Positions 37,055 through 44,495 of a DNA stretch of 44,495 nt are shown here, piece by piece. The DNA is from Candidatus Eiseniibacteriota bacterium (lineage in GTDB: Bacteria; Orphanbacterota; Orphanbacteria; Orphanbacterales; Orphanbacteraceae): assembly GCA_024276995.1 (NCBI GenBank), contig JAJRWB010000079.1, positions 1-44,495 of the forward strand, given 5' to 3'. The translations under genes and the position numbers were made by a program. How positions within the stretch are numbered: position 1 is the first letter of the stretch; every line of letters starts with the position of its first letter. The notes below the pieces were generated by a model, which worked only from the letters and a program-made list of their open reading frames with translations, ran no database searches and was not told the DNA's origin.

Positions 37055-38977
37055 ATGGGCGAACAGAAAGTCAGCAAACAGACCGACCAGCACGCGCGGC
37101 GCACCTTCATGAAGGCGCTGCTGAACGACGTGCGCGCCCTCGAAAAAATGCTCGACGAGGGACGAATCGAGTCGGGCGTCCGGAGGATCGGCGCCGAGCA
37201 GGAGGTCTTCCTCGTCGACTCCGAGCGGCAGGTCGCCCCCGCGGCGATGGAAATCCTCGATCGGATCGACGACGAGAGGTTCACCACCGAGCTGGCGCGT
37301 TACAACCTCGAGTTCAACCTCGATCCCCATGTGTTCGGTGGATCGTGTCTCGCCGACATGGAAAAGCAGCTGAACGATCTCCTCGACCGTCTCCGCGAGG
37401 TGGCGGCGCAGCGGAAGGTCGACGTGGTGCTCACCGGGATCCTCCCCACGCTCCGGCAATCGGATCTCGGTCTTCACAACATGACGCCCCTTCCCCGCTA
37501 CTTCGCCCTCAACGAGGCGCTCACCGGGCTGAGGGGGGGAACGTACGATCTTCACATCAAGGGGATCGATGAACTTTCGGTGAAACACGATTCGGTGATG
37601 TACGAGTCGTGCAACACGTCGTTCCAGGTGCATTTCCAGGTCGGCCCTGAAGAGTTCGCGCGGCTGTACAACATCGCCCAGGCGGTCACCCCGCCCGTGC
37701 TCGCGGCGGCGACCAACTCGCCCCTCCTCTTCGGGCGGAGGCTCTGGAGGGAGTCGCGGATCGCCCTCTTCCAGCAGGCCGTCGATACCCGGAGCACCGG
37801 GCATCACGCCCAGGAGAGGCAGCCGCGCGTCACCTTCGGCAAGCGGTGGATCGACGACTCCGTGCTCGAGATCTTCCGCGAGGATATCGCCCGGTTCCGT
37901 GTGCTCATCGGCACCGATCTGACGACCGATCCTTTCGACGACCTCGAGAGGGGGGTCGCGCCGGAGCTTTCCGCGCTCCGCCTTCACAATGGCACGGTGT
38001 ACCGGTGGAACCGCCCGTGCTACGGCGTTATCGACGGGAAACCGCACCTTCGCATCGAGAACCGGATCCTCCCGGCGGGTCCCTCGATTCTCGACGAAAT
38101 GGCGAACGGGGCGTTCTGGTTCGGCCTTCTCTCCGGCGTGTCGGACGAGTACGAAGATATCCGCAAGGTGCTCGACTTCGACACCGTTCGATCCGATCTC
38201 GTGGCGGCCGCCCGTCTCGGGCTCGACGCGCAGCTCAGCTGGCGCGGCGGGCGGTCGATGCCGGCCGAAGAATTGATCTGTAAGGTATTTCTTCCCCTTT
38301 CCCGCGAGGGGCTTTCATCGCGGGGCATCGACAGCGCGGACATCGACCGGTATCTCGGTGTCATCGAGGAGAGGGTCCGGTCGAAGAGGACCGGTTCGCA
38401 GTGGCTGCTTCACTCCCTCTCGAGTATGAAGCGCGACGCCGCCCTCGGGGACAGGCTCACGTCGCTCACGGCGGCCACCATCGCCCGGCAGAAGGAAGGG
38501 CGCCCCGTGCATGAGTGGGAGCCGGCGCGGCTGATCGAAAGCGGCGTGTGGAAGCTGAACTATCTCCGCGTGGAGCAGCTGATGACCACCGACGTGTTCA
38601 CCGTGCACCAGGACGAGGTGATCGATCTCGTGGCGAACCTGATGGACTGGGAGCGGATCCGCCACGTGCCGGTGGAAGATGACGAGGCGCGCCTCGTCGG
38701 CCTCGTCTCCCACCGGTCGCTCCTCCGCTACCTGGCGCGCGACCTCCCACGGGGGAAGGAGTCCTCCGTCTGCGTGAGAGAGATCATGATGACCGACCCC
38801 ATTGTGGTTTCCCCGGAAACACCTACATTGAAAGCAATGGAGCTGATGCGCCGTGAGAAGATCGGCTGTCTCCCGGTGGTCAATGAAGGTCACCTCGTGG
38901 GGATCCTGAGCGAGCGGGATTTCATGGAAATCGCGGGGCAGCTTCTCGAAGAAAAGCTGAAAGAAACCACCGATTAA
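37055..38977 (+). CDS. GCS2-family carboxylate-amine ligase fused to a CBS-domain pair
   Basis: 640 residues. Residues about 15-430 belong to the GCS2 (glutamate-cysteine ligase family 2, YbdK-like) ATP-dependent ligase family: RRIGAEQEVFLVD, ARYNLEFNLDPHVF, LTGILPTLRQSDLGLHNMTP, VMYESCNTSFQVHFQV, AAATNSPLLFGRRLW and RIENRILPAGPS. Residues about 505-635 are two CBS repeats (VEQLMTTDVFTVHQDE... and VREIMMTDPIVVSPETP...ERDFMEIAG), which in other proteins bind adenine nucleotides. ATG 37055 lies just after the promoter. The ligase probably joins glutamate or another acidic amino acid to an amine such as cysteine. The CBS pair may tune it to energy charge. It is followed 11 bases later by an aspartoacylase-type enzyme and a bacilliredoxin-like protein. 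Confidence 0.85.
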   Translation: MGEQKVSKQTDQHARRTFMKALLNDVRALEKMLDEGRIESGVRRIGAEQEVFLVDSERQVAPAAMEILDRIDDERFTTELARYNLEFNLDPHVFGGSCLADMEKQLNDLLDRLREVAAQRKVDVVLTGILPTLRQSDLGLHNMTPLPRYFALNEALTGLRGGTYDLHIKGIDELSVKHDSVMYESCNTSFQVHFQVGPEEFARLYNIAQAVTPPVLAAATNSPLLFGRRLWRESRIALFQQAVDTRSTGHHAQERQPRVTFGKRWIDDSVLEIFREDIARFRVLIGTDLTTDPFDDLERGVAPELSALRLHNGTVYRWNRPCYGVIDGKPHLRIENRILPAGPSILDEMANGAFWFGLLSGVSDEYEDIRKVLDFDTVRSDLVAAARLGLDAQLSWRGGRSMPAEELICKVFLPLSREGLSSRGIDSADIDRYLGVIEERVRSKRTGSQWLLHSLSSMKRDAALGDRLTSLTAATIARQKEGRPVHEWEPARLIESGVWKLNYLRVEQLMTTDVFTVHQDEVIDLVANLMDWERIRHVPVEDDEARLVGLVSHRSLLRYLARDLPRGKESSVCVREIMMTDPIVVSPETPTLKAMELMRREKIGCLPVVNEGHLVGILSERDFMEIAGQLLEEKLKETTD

Positions 38978-38988
38978 CGGATATAGAG

Positions 38989-40170
38989 ATGAAAACGAAA
39001 AGTCCGCCCCGGCGGTTACTGGGGCGCCTGCGGGGGGGAAAGCCGGGGCCCACGCTGATCGCCCTCGGCGCTCTGCACGGCAATGAGCCGGCCGGGGTGG
39101 AGGCGATACGCCGTGTTCTAGGCGAGCTTCGCACCGGGGAGATTCCTCTTCGCGGGGAGTTCATCGGCTTGGCGGGAAACCTCGCCGCGTTCGAAGCGAA
39201 GGAACGGTTCGTCGAGCGCGATCTCAACCGGATCTGGCTCGCCGACGAGATCCGCCGCCTGCGGGAAGCGTTGCTGGGCGGGACGATCGGGCGGGACGAG
39301 AAGGAGATGCTCGACCTGCTCGAAACATTCGACGCGATCTTCCACACCGCCACGGGAGAGGTGATCTTCGTCGACTTGCACACGAGCAGCGCCGACGGGC
39401 GGCCGTTCGCGTTCATCGGAGACACGCTGCGCAACCGGCGCCTCGCCTTTCACCTGCCGATCCCGGTGATCCTCGGTCTCGAAGAGCAGCTCGACGGCGG
39501 CCTGACCGAGTATCTCTGCAACCGAGGGTGCATCACCGTGGGTATCGAGGCGGGACGCCACGATCGTCCTGAATCGGTGGAGACGTGCGCCGACGCCGTG
39601 TGGATTCTCCTCGCCGCTTCCGGCCAGGTGGCGTCGGAGGATATTCCCGGCGAGCGTGCCCGGCGCGAAAGGCTCGCTTCCGCGGCGCGCGGACTTCCGC
39701 CGGTGCTCGAGGTGCGCTTCCGTTTCGGCATCGAGAAGCGGCAGGCATTCGAGATGCGCCGTGGCTACATGAACTTTCAGACCGTGAAGAGAGGGGAGCT
39801 TCTCGCCACGTACGACGGCGCGCCGGTGAAGTCTCCGGAAAAAGCGAGGATCCTTCTCCCCCTCTACCAGGCGCTCGGGAATGACGGCTTCTTCCTCGCC
39901 AGGGAGTTCAGCCCGTTCTGGCTCGCTCTTTCGAGGTGGCTCAGGAGGCTCGGCGCGGACCGTGTGGTCCATTGGCTTCCCGGCGTGCGAAGGGCGAAGC
40001 AGAAGGAGGGGGTGCTCGTCGTTTCCCCCGCCGTGGCGCGATGGTTCGTGCCCCAGGTGTTTCATCTCCTCGGGTACCGGAAAGAGAGACGGGGCGAAAA
40101 ATACTGGATCGTGAGCCGTCGCCGGCACGACTTCGATCGGCCGGAGAGAATCGAGGTGTGTCGAGGATGA
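38989..40170 (+). CDS. Succinylglutamate desuccinylase/aspartoacylase-family zinc deacylase
   Basis: 393 residues, AstE/ASPA branch of the M14-like zinc hydrolases, which cut N-acyl amino acids. Zinc ligands are His30 and Glu33 (ALHGNEPAG) and His131 (FVDLHTSS). The substrate-carboxylate motif is ERDLNRIW, and the catalytic Glu187 lies in VGIEAGRH. All key residues are intact. The last 160 residues after the usual RGYMNFQTVKRGELLATYDG barrel are longer than in AstE and end in a helical, very basic segment (SRWLRRLGADRVVHWLPGVRR) of unknown role, possibly membrane-associating. ATG 38989 is 11 bases after the ligase stop, and the stop overlaps the next gene by ATGA. Its substrate may be the product or a precursor of the upstream ligase; this is inference. 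Confidence 0.83.
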   Translation: MKTKSPPRRLLGRLRGGKPGPTLIALGALHGNEPAGVEAIRRVLGELRTGEIPLRGEFIGLAGNLAAFEAKERFVERDLNRIWLADEIRRLREALLGGTIGRDEKEMLDLLETFDAIFHTATGEVIFVDLHTSSADGRPFAFIGDTLRNRRLAFHLPIPVILGLEEQLDGGLTEYLCNRGCITVGIEAGRHDRPESVETCADAVWILLAASGQVASEDIPGERARRERLASAARGLPPVLEVRFRFGIEKRQAFEMRRGYMNFQTVKRGELLATYDGAPVKSPEKARILLPLYQALGNDGFFLAREFSPFWLALSRWLRRLGADRVVHWLPGVRRAKQKEGVLVVSPAVARWFVPQVFHLLGYRKERRGEKYWIVSRRRHDFDRPERIEVCRG

Positions 40171-40529
40171 AAGGGCGTTCCGATATCGTGCTCCCGGACG
40201 ACCCGGAAGGAGCGCTTCGCGCGATCCGCGCCGCTTCCGCCGACGCGCCTGTTCTCGTAATCAAATGGAGTGGGCGGTGCGGGGTCAGCAGTCGCGTGGA
40301 GACGCGCGTGGAAGAGTGGCTCGACGCCGAGGGGGAGCGGCGGGGCGTGAAAACGGTCCCCATCGACGTGATCGGCGAGCGCTCCCTCGCACGGGGGCTG
40401 ACCGATCTCGTCGGAATCCGCCATGAGTCGCCCCAGGCGATCCTCTTTCGCGCGGGGGAAGTGGTATGGCACGCTTCTCACTATGATATCGACGGCGAGG
40501 CGCTCACCGGCGCCCTCGAAAAGGAGTGA
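40167..40529 (+). CDS. Monothiol bacilliredoxin-like protein (YtxJ/BrxC family)
   Basis: 120 residues with a thioredoxin-like fold. The segment VLVIKWSGRCGVSS carries the single Cys38 where YtxJ/BrxC proteins have a TCPIS-type site. The later LVGIRHESPQAILFRAGEVVWHASHYDI is nearly diagnostic of this family. In bacillithiol-using bacteria these proteins remove bacillithiol from S-bacillithiolated proteins. There is no second cysteine in the active-site loop, so a monothiol mechanism with a small thiol is expected. ATG 40167 overlaps the deacylase stop (ATGA), which ties the gene to the ligase/deacylase pair. It gives the strongest hint that the module concerns low-molecular-weight thiols. No bshA, bshB or bshC is in the window. 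Confidence 0.85.
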   Translation: MKGRSDIVLPDDPEGALRAIRAASADAPVLVIKWSGRCGVSSRVETRVEEWLDAEGERRGVKTVPIDVIGERSLARGLTDLVGIRHESPQAILFRAGEVVWHASHYDIDGEALTGALEKE

Positions 40530-40535
40530 TCGCCG

Positions 40536-41342
40536 ATGAGAGTGCTCTCTCTTCGGCGACGGACCGCGGTGGGTGCGTTTCTTCTTCCGCTGCTTCTTCT
40601 TTTTGGCGGCTGCGGAAACGGCCCTTCCGGAGATGAGCACGCGGGGGGGAAGCGGAAGGGGGAGGTCCTCGTCTTCGCCGCCGCCTCGCTCACCGACCTT
40701 TTCACCGCCGCGGCAGCGGCCTTCGAGAGAGAAAACGGCGATCTCCGGATCGTCTGCAACTTCGCCGGCTCTCCTTCTCTCGCCACACAGATCGCCGAGG
40801 GCGCTCCCGCCGACCTCTTCGCCCCCGCGTCGCCCCGCTTCGTCGAGGCGGCCGCCGCCGCGGGAGCGGTCGTGCGATCGAGCCGCTTCGCGCGCAGCCG
40901 CCTCGTGCTGATCACGCCGAGTGGAGGGAAGGGAGTCGTGAAGACGTTCCGCGACGTGGCGCGACCCGGCGTTCGTCTCGTGCTCGCCGGGCCCGGCGTC
41001 CCGGCGGGGGAGTACGCCCGCGAATCGCTCCGGCGCGCCGGCCTTCTCGGTGGAGCCGGGAAGAACATCGTTTCCGATGAGCCCGATGTCCGCTCGGTGC
41101 TCGGCAAGATCCTCTCGGGCGCGGGAGACGCGGGAATCGTCTACGCCACCGACGTGGCCGGCGTTGCGGCGCGCGACGTGAGGGTGACGGAGATCCCCGA
41201 CCGCTACAACGTCGACGCCGTGTACGAACTTGCGCTCCTTCGTTCGGGGAGAAACCGGGAAGGAGCGGAGAGGTTCTTCGCGTTTCTCCTTTCAGGCGGC
41301 GCGGACGGACTGATCGATTCTCTTCACTTCGAAAGGTTCTGA
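40536..41342 (+). CDS. modA: Molybdate ABC transporter substrate-binding lipoprotein ModA
   Basis: 268 residues. The N-terminus has a hydrophobic run ending in the lipobox FGGC (Cys26), so the protein is anchored rather than freely periplasmic. The ModA pattern follows: VLVFAAASLTDLFTAAAAAF, NFAGSPSLATQIAEGAPADLFAPAS, SRLVLITPSGGK, GPGVPAGEYARESL and AGDAGIVYATDVA. Ser and Thr residues at the oxyanion site are present. The binding of molybdate versus tungstate cannot be told apart from sequence alone. ATG 40536 follows AAGGAGTGA, six bases after the bacilliredoxin-like gene, so it is probably co-transcribed with it. Confidence 0.93.
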   Translation: MRVLSLRRRTAVGAFLLPLLLLFGGCGNGPSGDEHAGGKRKGEVLVFAAASLTDLFTAAAAAFERENGDLRIVCNFAGSPSLATQIAEGAPADLFAPASPRFVEAAAAAGAVVRSSRFARSRLVLITPSGGKGVVKTFRDVARPGVRLVLAGPGVPAGEYARESLRRAGLLGGAGKNIVSDEPDVRSVLGKILSGAGDAGIVYATDVAGVAARDVRVTEIPDRYNVDAVYELALLRSGRNREGAERFFAFLLSGGADGLIDSLHFERF

Positions 41343-41343
41343 C

Positions 41344-42132
41344 GTGGCACGCCATAGAATCGGAACCGGAGGGACGCTCTTTCTTCTACTCGCCTCGATG
41401 GGCGCCCTCTTTCTCGCCCTCCCGGTGGCGGGGCTCATCATGAGGTGCGACTGGCGCATCGCCGGTGCGATTCTGGGGGGCACCTCCGTCCGCTCGGCGC
41501 TTCGCCTCTCCCTTCTCGTCTCCTCCCTTTCGGTGATCCTCTCGTTCCTCTTCGGTTTTCCCCTCGCCTGGTATCTCGCCAGGGTCCGATTCCGCGGGAA
41601 GCGACTCTTGAGGATACTGGTCACCCTCCCGATGGTCTTCCCCCCGGTGGTGGCGGGTGTGGCGCTTCTCGCGGCGCTCGGGCCGAGAGGGATCATCGGT
41701 TCTTCTCTCGGCGCGGCGGGAATCCGCTTTCCGTTCACCACGGCGGGCGCCGTGATCGCCGCCACCTTCGTGAGCGCGCCGTTTCTCATCCTCTCGATCG
41801 AGTCGGGCCTTCGGTCGGCGGACGTTCGTCTCGAGCAGGCGGCCGCGACGCTCGGCGCGAACCGGTGGACTGTGCTCCGACGGATCGTGCTCCCCGCCAT
41901 CCGGTCGTCGCTCCTCAACGGGATCGCCCTCACGTGGGCGCGCGCCCTGGGCGAATTCGGGGCGACGATCACCTTCGCGGGGAACCTCGAGGGGAGGACG
42001 CGCACTCTTCCCTTGGCCGTGTTCCAGGCGCTTCAAACCGACTACACCGGCGCCGTCGTAATCAGCGTGCTCCTCCTCGCCGTCGCCCTCCTCCTCCTCG
42101 CGCTCCTCGGCGGGAGGTTCTTTGCGTCATGA
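41344..42132 (+). CDS. modB: Molybdate ABC transporter permease ModB
   Basis: 262-residue inner-membrane permease with about six spans. It starts with GTG at 41344, one base after the modA stop. The ATPase-coupling EAA loop reads EQAAATLGANRWTVLRRIVLPAIRSSLLNGIALTWARALGEFGATITFAGN, a very typical ModB stretch (given here only to mark its parts: EQAAATLGA, PAIRSSLLNG, RALGEFGAT). MVFPPVVAGVALL is also characteristic. Full length. It overlaps modC by ATGA at 42129-42132. Confidence 0.93.
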   Translation: MARHRIGTGGTLFLLLASMGALFLALPVAGLIMRCDWRIAGAILGGTSVRSALRLSLLVSSLSVILSFLFGFPLAWYLARVRFRGKRLLRILVTLPMVFPPVVAGVALLAALGPRGIIGSSLGAAGIRFPFTTAGAVIAATFVSAPFLILSIESGLRSADVRLEQAAATLGANRWTVLRRIVLPAIRSSLLNGIALTWARALGEFGATITFAGNLEGRTRTLPLAVFQALQTDYTGAVVISVLLLAVALLLLALLGGRFFAS

Positions 42133-43199
42133 ACCTTTTTGCGCGCATGGAGATTCGGCGGGGCGACTTCGAGCTCGATGTCGAACTTCGCGCCGCCGAG
42201 GGAGAGACGGTGGCGCTCGTCGGCCCGAACGGATCAGGGAAGAGCACCTTCGTAGCCGCCCTCGCCGGGCTGATCGGCATCGACAGGGGGGAGGTGCGCC
42301 TGGGGGGAGAACTCCTCGAGCGCTCGCCCGGCGGTGTGCGCGTTCCTTCGAGGAAGAGGAACGTGGGCGTCGTTTTTCAGGAACGACGACTCTTTCCCTC
42401 GATGAATGCGCGAGAGAATGTCGCCTTCGGTCTTCGCTCGCGGGGTGTCGGCGCGAAGGAGGCACGGAGGCGTGCCGACGACTGGCTCGATCGGTTCGGA
42501 CTCGCTCCGTGCGGCGATCGCCGGGTGGACGAACTCTCAGGCGGCGAGGCGCAGCGTGTCGCCCTCGCGAGGGCGCTCATCGTGGAGCCGACGCTCCTAC
42601 TTCTCGACGAACCCCTTTCCGCACTCGACGTGGAGCTGCGTGGGGCGGCGCGCCGACTGGTGAGCCGCGCGCTGAGAGAGTTTTCCGGCGTCCGGATCGT
42701 GATCACCCACGATCCTCTCGAGGCGTTCGCCCTCGCCGATCGCGTGGTGATTCTCGAGGAAGGGCGCGTCACCCAGGAAGGGACCCCTTCCGAGGTGGCG
42801 CGCAGGCCGGTGTCGAGTTTCGCCGCTTCCCTGGCGGGGGTGAACCTGTTCAAAGGGACGATCCGCGTCGACGGTGATCGCCGCTTCGTCGACGTAGGCG
42901 AGACGAGCCTTCGCATCGGGTGCGCTGACTTTTCCCCGGGCGAGTCCGTGGTGGCGGTGGTGAAACCGCAGGCGGTGGTGATCGCCCTCGACGTGCCCCG
43001 TTCGTCGCTCCGAAATCATTTCACCGGGCGGATCGAATCGATCGAATCGCACGGCGGCACCGCGACGGTCCGCATCGGCCCCCATCCCGCGCTCACGGCG
43101 GAGGTGACGATGACCGCCGTCGAGGAACTCGGTCTTCGGGAAGGGAAAGAGGTGTGGGCATCGGTGAAGGCGATCGAAATCGAGGTCTATCCGGCATGA
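42129..43199 (+). CDS. modC: Molybdate ABC transporter ATPase ModC
   Basis: 356 residues. ABC ATPase: Walker A GPNGSGKST, Q-loop VGVVFQERRLFPSM, signature ELSGGEAQRVALARAL, Walker B LLLLDEPLSALD, and switch His in VITHDPLEAF. The last 65 residues form a TOBE/Mop-type domain (SLRNHFTGRIESIESHGG, VRIGPHPALTAEVT) that binds the oxyanion and can give feedback inhibition of transport. ATG 42129 overlaps the modB stop. It is the last gene of the mod set and of the run that begins at 37055. Confidence 0.94.
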   Translation: MNLFARMEIRRGDFELDVELRAAEGETVALVGPNGSGKSTFVAALAGLIGIDRGEVRLGGELLERSPGGVRVPSRKRNVGVVFQERRLFPSMNARENVAFGLRSRGVGAKEARRRADDWLDRFGLAPCGDRRVDELSGGEAQRVALARALIVEPTLLLLDEPLSALDVELRGAARRLVSRALREFSGVRIVITHDPLEAFALADRVVILEEGRVTQEGTPSEVARRPVSSFAASLAGVNLFKGTIRVDGDRRFVDVGETSLRIGCADFSPGESVVAVVKPQAVVIALDVPRSSLRNHFTGRIESIESHGGTATVRIGPHPALTAEVTMTAVEELGLREGKEVWASVKAIEIEVYPA

Positions 43200-43242
43200 T
43201 CCGGTTCTTGCGCCGCGCCCGCGCGAGAGGGAGGTGTTTCCG

Positions 43243-44271
43243 ATGAAGGCGGTCATCGTTCGTTCTCATGGAGGTCTCGACGCTCTTCTTCACGAGGAGA
43301 TGGAAGATCCGGTTCCCCGCGCCGACGAGGTGCTTGTCGAAGTGCGCGCCGTCGGCGTGAACCACCTCGATCTTTGGGTGCGCCGGGGCGTGCCGGGACA
43401 CACCTTCCCTCTCCCCCTCATCCCGGGAAATGAGATCGCCGGCGTCGTCCTCGAGGTGGGCGAAAGGGTCGACCATGTGGCGTCGGGGGACGAGGTCGTT
43501 CTCGCCCCCGGCGTGAGCTGCGGCGTGTGCGCACCGTGCCGTTCGGGAAGGGATCATCACTGCCGGCACTACGGAATTCTCGGCGAGTCGAGAGACGGCG
43601 GCTACGCGGAGCGAATCGTCGTGCCGAGGGAGAATGTCCTCGCCAAGCCGGCGAATCTCTCCTTCGAAGAGGCGGCGGCGGTGCCCCTCGTTTTCCTGAC
43701 GGCGTGGCACATGCTTGTGAAGCGCGCGGCGCTTCGTCCGGGAGAAACGGTGCTCGTTCACGCCGGCGGGAGCGGTGTCGGAAGCGCGGCGATCCAGGTG
43801 GCGAAGCTGTGGGGTGGTGAGGTGATCGCCACCGCATCGAGCGCCGCGAAGCTCGAGCGCGCCGCGAAGCTCGGCGCCGATCACACGATCGATTACGGCC
43901 GGGAAGATTTCGTGAAGCGGGTGAAGGAGATCACCGGGAAGAAAGGCGCCGATATCGTGTTCGAACATGTGGGGAAGAGCACGTGGGCCGGTTCGCTGCG
44001 GGCGCTCGCCCGGCAGGGGCGGCTCGTCACATGCGGCGCCACCACCGGCGCGGACGTGACGATCGACCTGAGGCACATTTTCTTCAAGTCGCAATCGATC
44101 CTGGGATCGACCATGGGAAGCACGGGCGAACTGATCGAGATTCTCGGTCACTTCGAGGCGGGGCGGTTCTGTCCCGTAGTCGACGAGGTGATGCCTCTGG
44201 CCGACGCGGCAGAGGCCCACCGCCTGCTCGAGGAACGATCGGTATTCGGCAAGGGCGTACTTCTCCCGTGA
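43243..44271 (+). CDS. Zinc-containing alcohol dehydrogenase/quinone reductase-family protein without the catalytic zinc ligands
   Basis: 342-residue medium-chain dehydrogenase/reductase. ATG 43243 follows GAGAGGGAGG; the GTG nine bases earlier overlaps the ribosome site and is not used. The structural zinc lobe is complete (CGVCAPCRSGRDHHC). At the catalytic site the usual Cys and His-Glu are replaced: GVNHLDLW has Asn where classical enzymes have Cys, and GNEIAG replaces GHE. The NADPH fold is present (VHAGGSGVGSAAIQVAK). Such proteins usually act as zinc-independent quinone or enone reductases that keep a structural zinc. Substrate unknown. It lies 43 bases after modC, with no promoter seen, and its stop overlaps the next gene by GTGA. 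Confidence 0.85.
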   Translation: MKAVIVRSHGGLDALLHEEMEDPVPRADEVLVEVRAVGVNHLDLWVRRGVPGHTFPLPLIPGNEIAGVVLEVGERVDHVASGDEVVLAPGVSCGVCAPCRSGRDHHCRHYGILGESRDGGYAERIVVPRENVLAKPANLSFEEAAAVPLVFLTAWHMLVKRAALRPGETVLVHAGGSGVGSAAIQVAKLWGGEVIATASSAAKLERAAKLGADHTIDYGREDFVKRVKEITGKKGADIVFEHVGKSTWAGSLRALARQGRLVTCGATTGADVTIDLRHIFFKSQSILGSTMGSTGELIEILGHFEAGRFCPVVDEVMPLADAAEAHRLLEERSVFGKGVLLP

Positions 44272-44495
44272 CGGTGGCGACGAAAAGGCGCCCCCCGAAG
44301 ACGTTGCGCCTCCGGTCACTCTTCGTCCTGTTTCTTATCTCCTGCGCCCTGCCGGCAGACGTTCTCTTCGCCACACCGATTTACGACGTTCTCCTTTCCG
44401 GAGGAACCGTGTACGACGGGTCGGGCACCATGCCGTACATCGCGGACGTGGCGATCCGGTCGGACACGATCGCGGCGATCGGCCATCTGTCGAAA
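44268..44495 (+). CDS. Exported amidohydrolase, N-acyl-D-amino-acid deacylase-like (N-terminal part)
   Basis: The first 76 codons are present; the gene runs off the right edge. The start is GTG 44268 overlapping the dehydrogenase stop (GTGA), or GTG 44274 two codons on. A signal peptide is evident (basic start, then SLFVLFLISCALPADVLFA). The mature part begins YDVLLSGGTVYDGSGTMPYIADVAIRSDTIAAIG, the usual opening beta-sandwich of D-aminoacylase/amidohydrolases (listed as YDVLLSGGTVYDGSG and IAAIGHLS). The metal-binding HxH motif lies beyond the window, so activity cannot be judged. Confidence 0.75.
   Translation, partial: MTVATKRRPPKTLRLRSLFVLFLISCALPADVLFATPIYDVLLSGGTVYDGSGTMPYIADVAIRSDTIAAIGHLSK

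Noticed and set aside
43234-43242. GTG start for the dehydrogenase
   Set aside because: The GTG overlaps the GAGAGGGAGG ribosome site; the ATG at 43243 is correctly spaced and starts the family's usual MKAVIV.

Overview
The window is a GC-rich, gene-dense bacterial chromosome segment. No tRNA, rRNA, CRISPR array, insertion sequence or phage gene was seen. Nearly every base lies in a gene, and no gap exceeds 300 bases. Many genes overlap by ATGA or start within a few bases of the previous stop, and readable sigma-70-type promoters (TTGnnn, 17-18 bases, TAnnnT) stand before the main transcription units. The organism is a Gram-negative (TolC/RND efflux, lipoproteins). The FG-GAP protein with a FlgD/type-IX-like C-terminal domain, the YVTN-propeller lipoprotein and the multihaem cytochrome resemble those of FCB-group or candidate-phylum lineages such as Eisenbacteria or Latescibacteria; this placement is an inference.

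Layout. 1-99: start of a leftward unknown gene. 325-5952: tripartite efflux operon (tolC-like, membrane fusion lipoprotein, RND pump), with the pump frame interrupted by one in-frame TAG at 3799-3801. 6053-9147: two exported lipoproteins, a YVTN propeller with one CX4CH haem-like site and a five-CXXCH cytochrome. 9165-13800 (leftward): FG-GAP surface protein, TPR lipoprotein, QueE-like radical SAM enzyme. 13910-19191: ATP-type phosphofructokinase, homoaconitase-like hydratase, an HD-like protein lacking the HD histidine, and an MmgE/PrpD protein in one tight operon. 19184-20821 (leftward): GT39-type membrane glycosyltransferase. 20978-25811: transaldolase/glucose-6-phosphate isomerase fusion and transketolase. 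25919-32094: Rrf2 regulator plus sufB-C-D-S-U-T, a complete SUF iron-sulfur assembly operon, followed by a membrane TPR protein. 34201-36987: trkA-trkH potassium uptake. 37055-43199: a run of six close genes, namely a GCS2-type ligase fused to CBS domains, an AstE/ASPA-type zinc deacylase, a monothiol bacilliredoxin-like protein and modABC. 43243-44495: a zinc-containing dehydrogenase-family protein and the start of an exported amidohydrolase.

How the genes work together. Central carbon metabolism (PFK, Tal-Pgi, Tkt, aconitase-like, PrpD-like) is concentrated in 13.9-25.8 kb. The SUF operon would supply Fe-S clusters to the aconitase-like and radical SAM proteins in the same window. The most novel candidate system is the ligase-CBS / zinc deacylase / bacilliredoxin set at 37-40.5 kb, which looks like a low-molecular-weight thiol or gamma-glutamyl-amide module coupled to molybdate uptake. 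The second is the aconitase / degenerate-HD / PrpD operon. Both functional readings are inferences from family and context.
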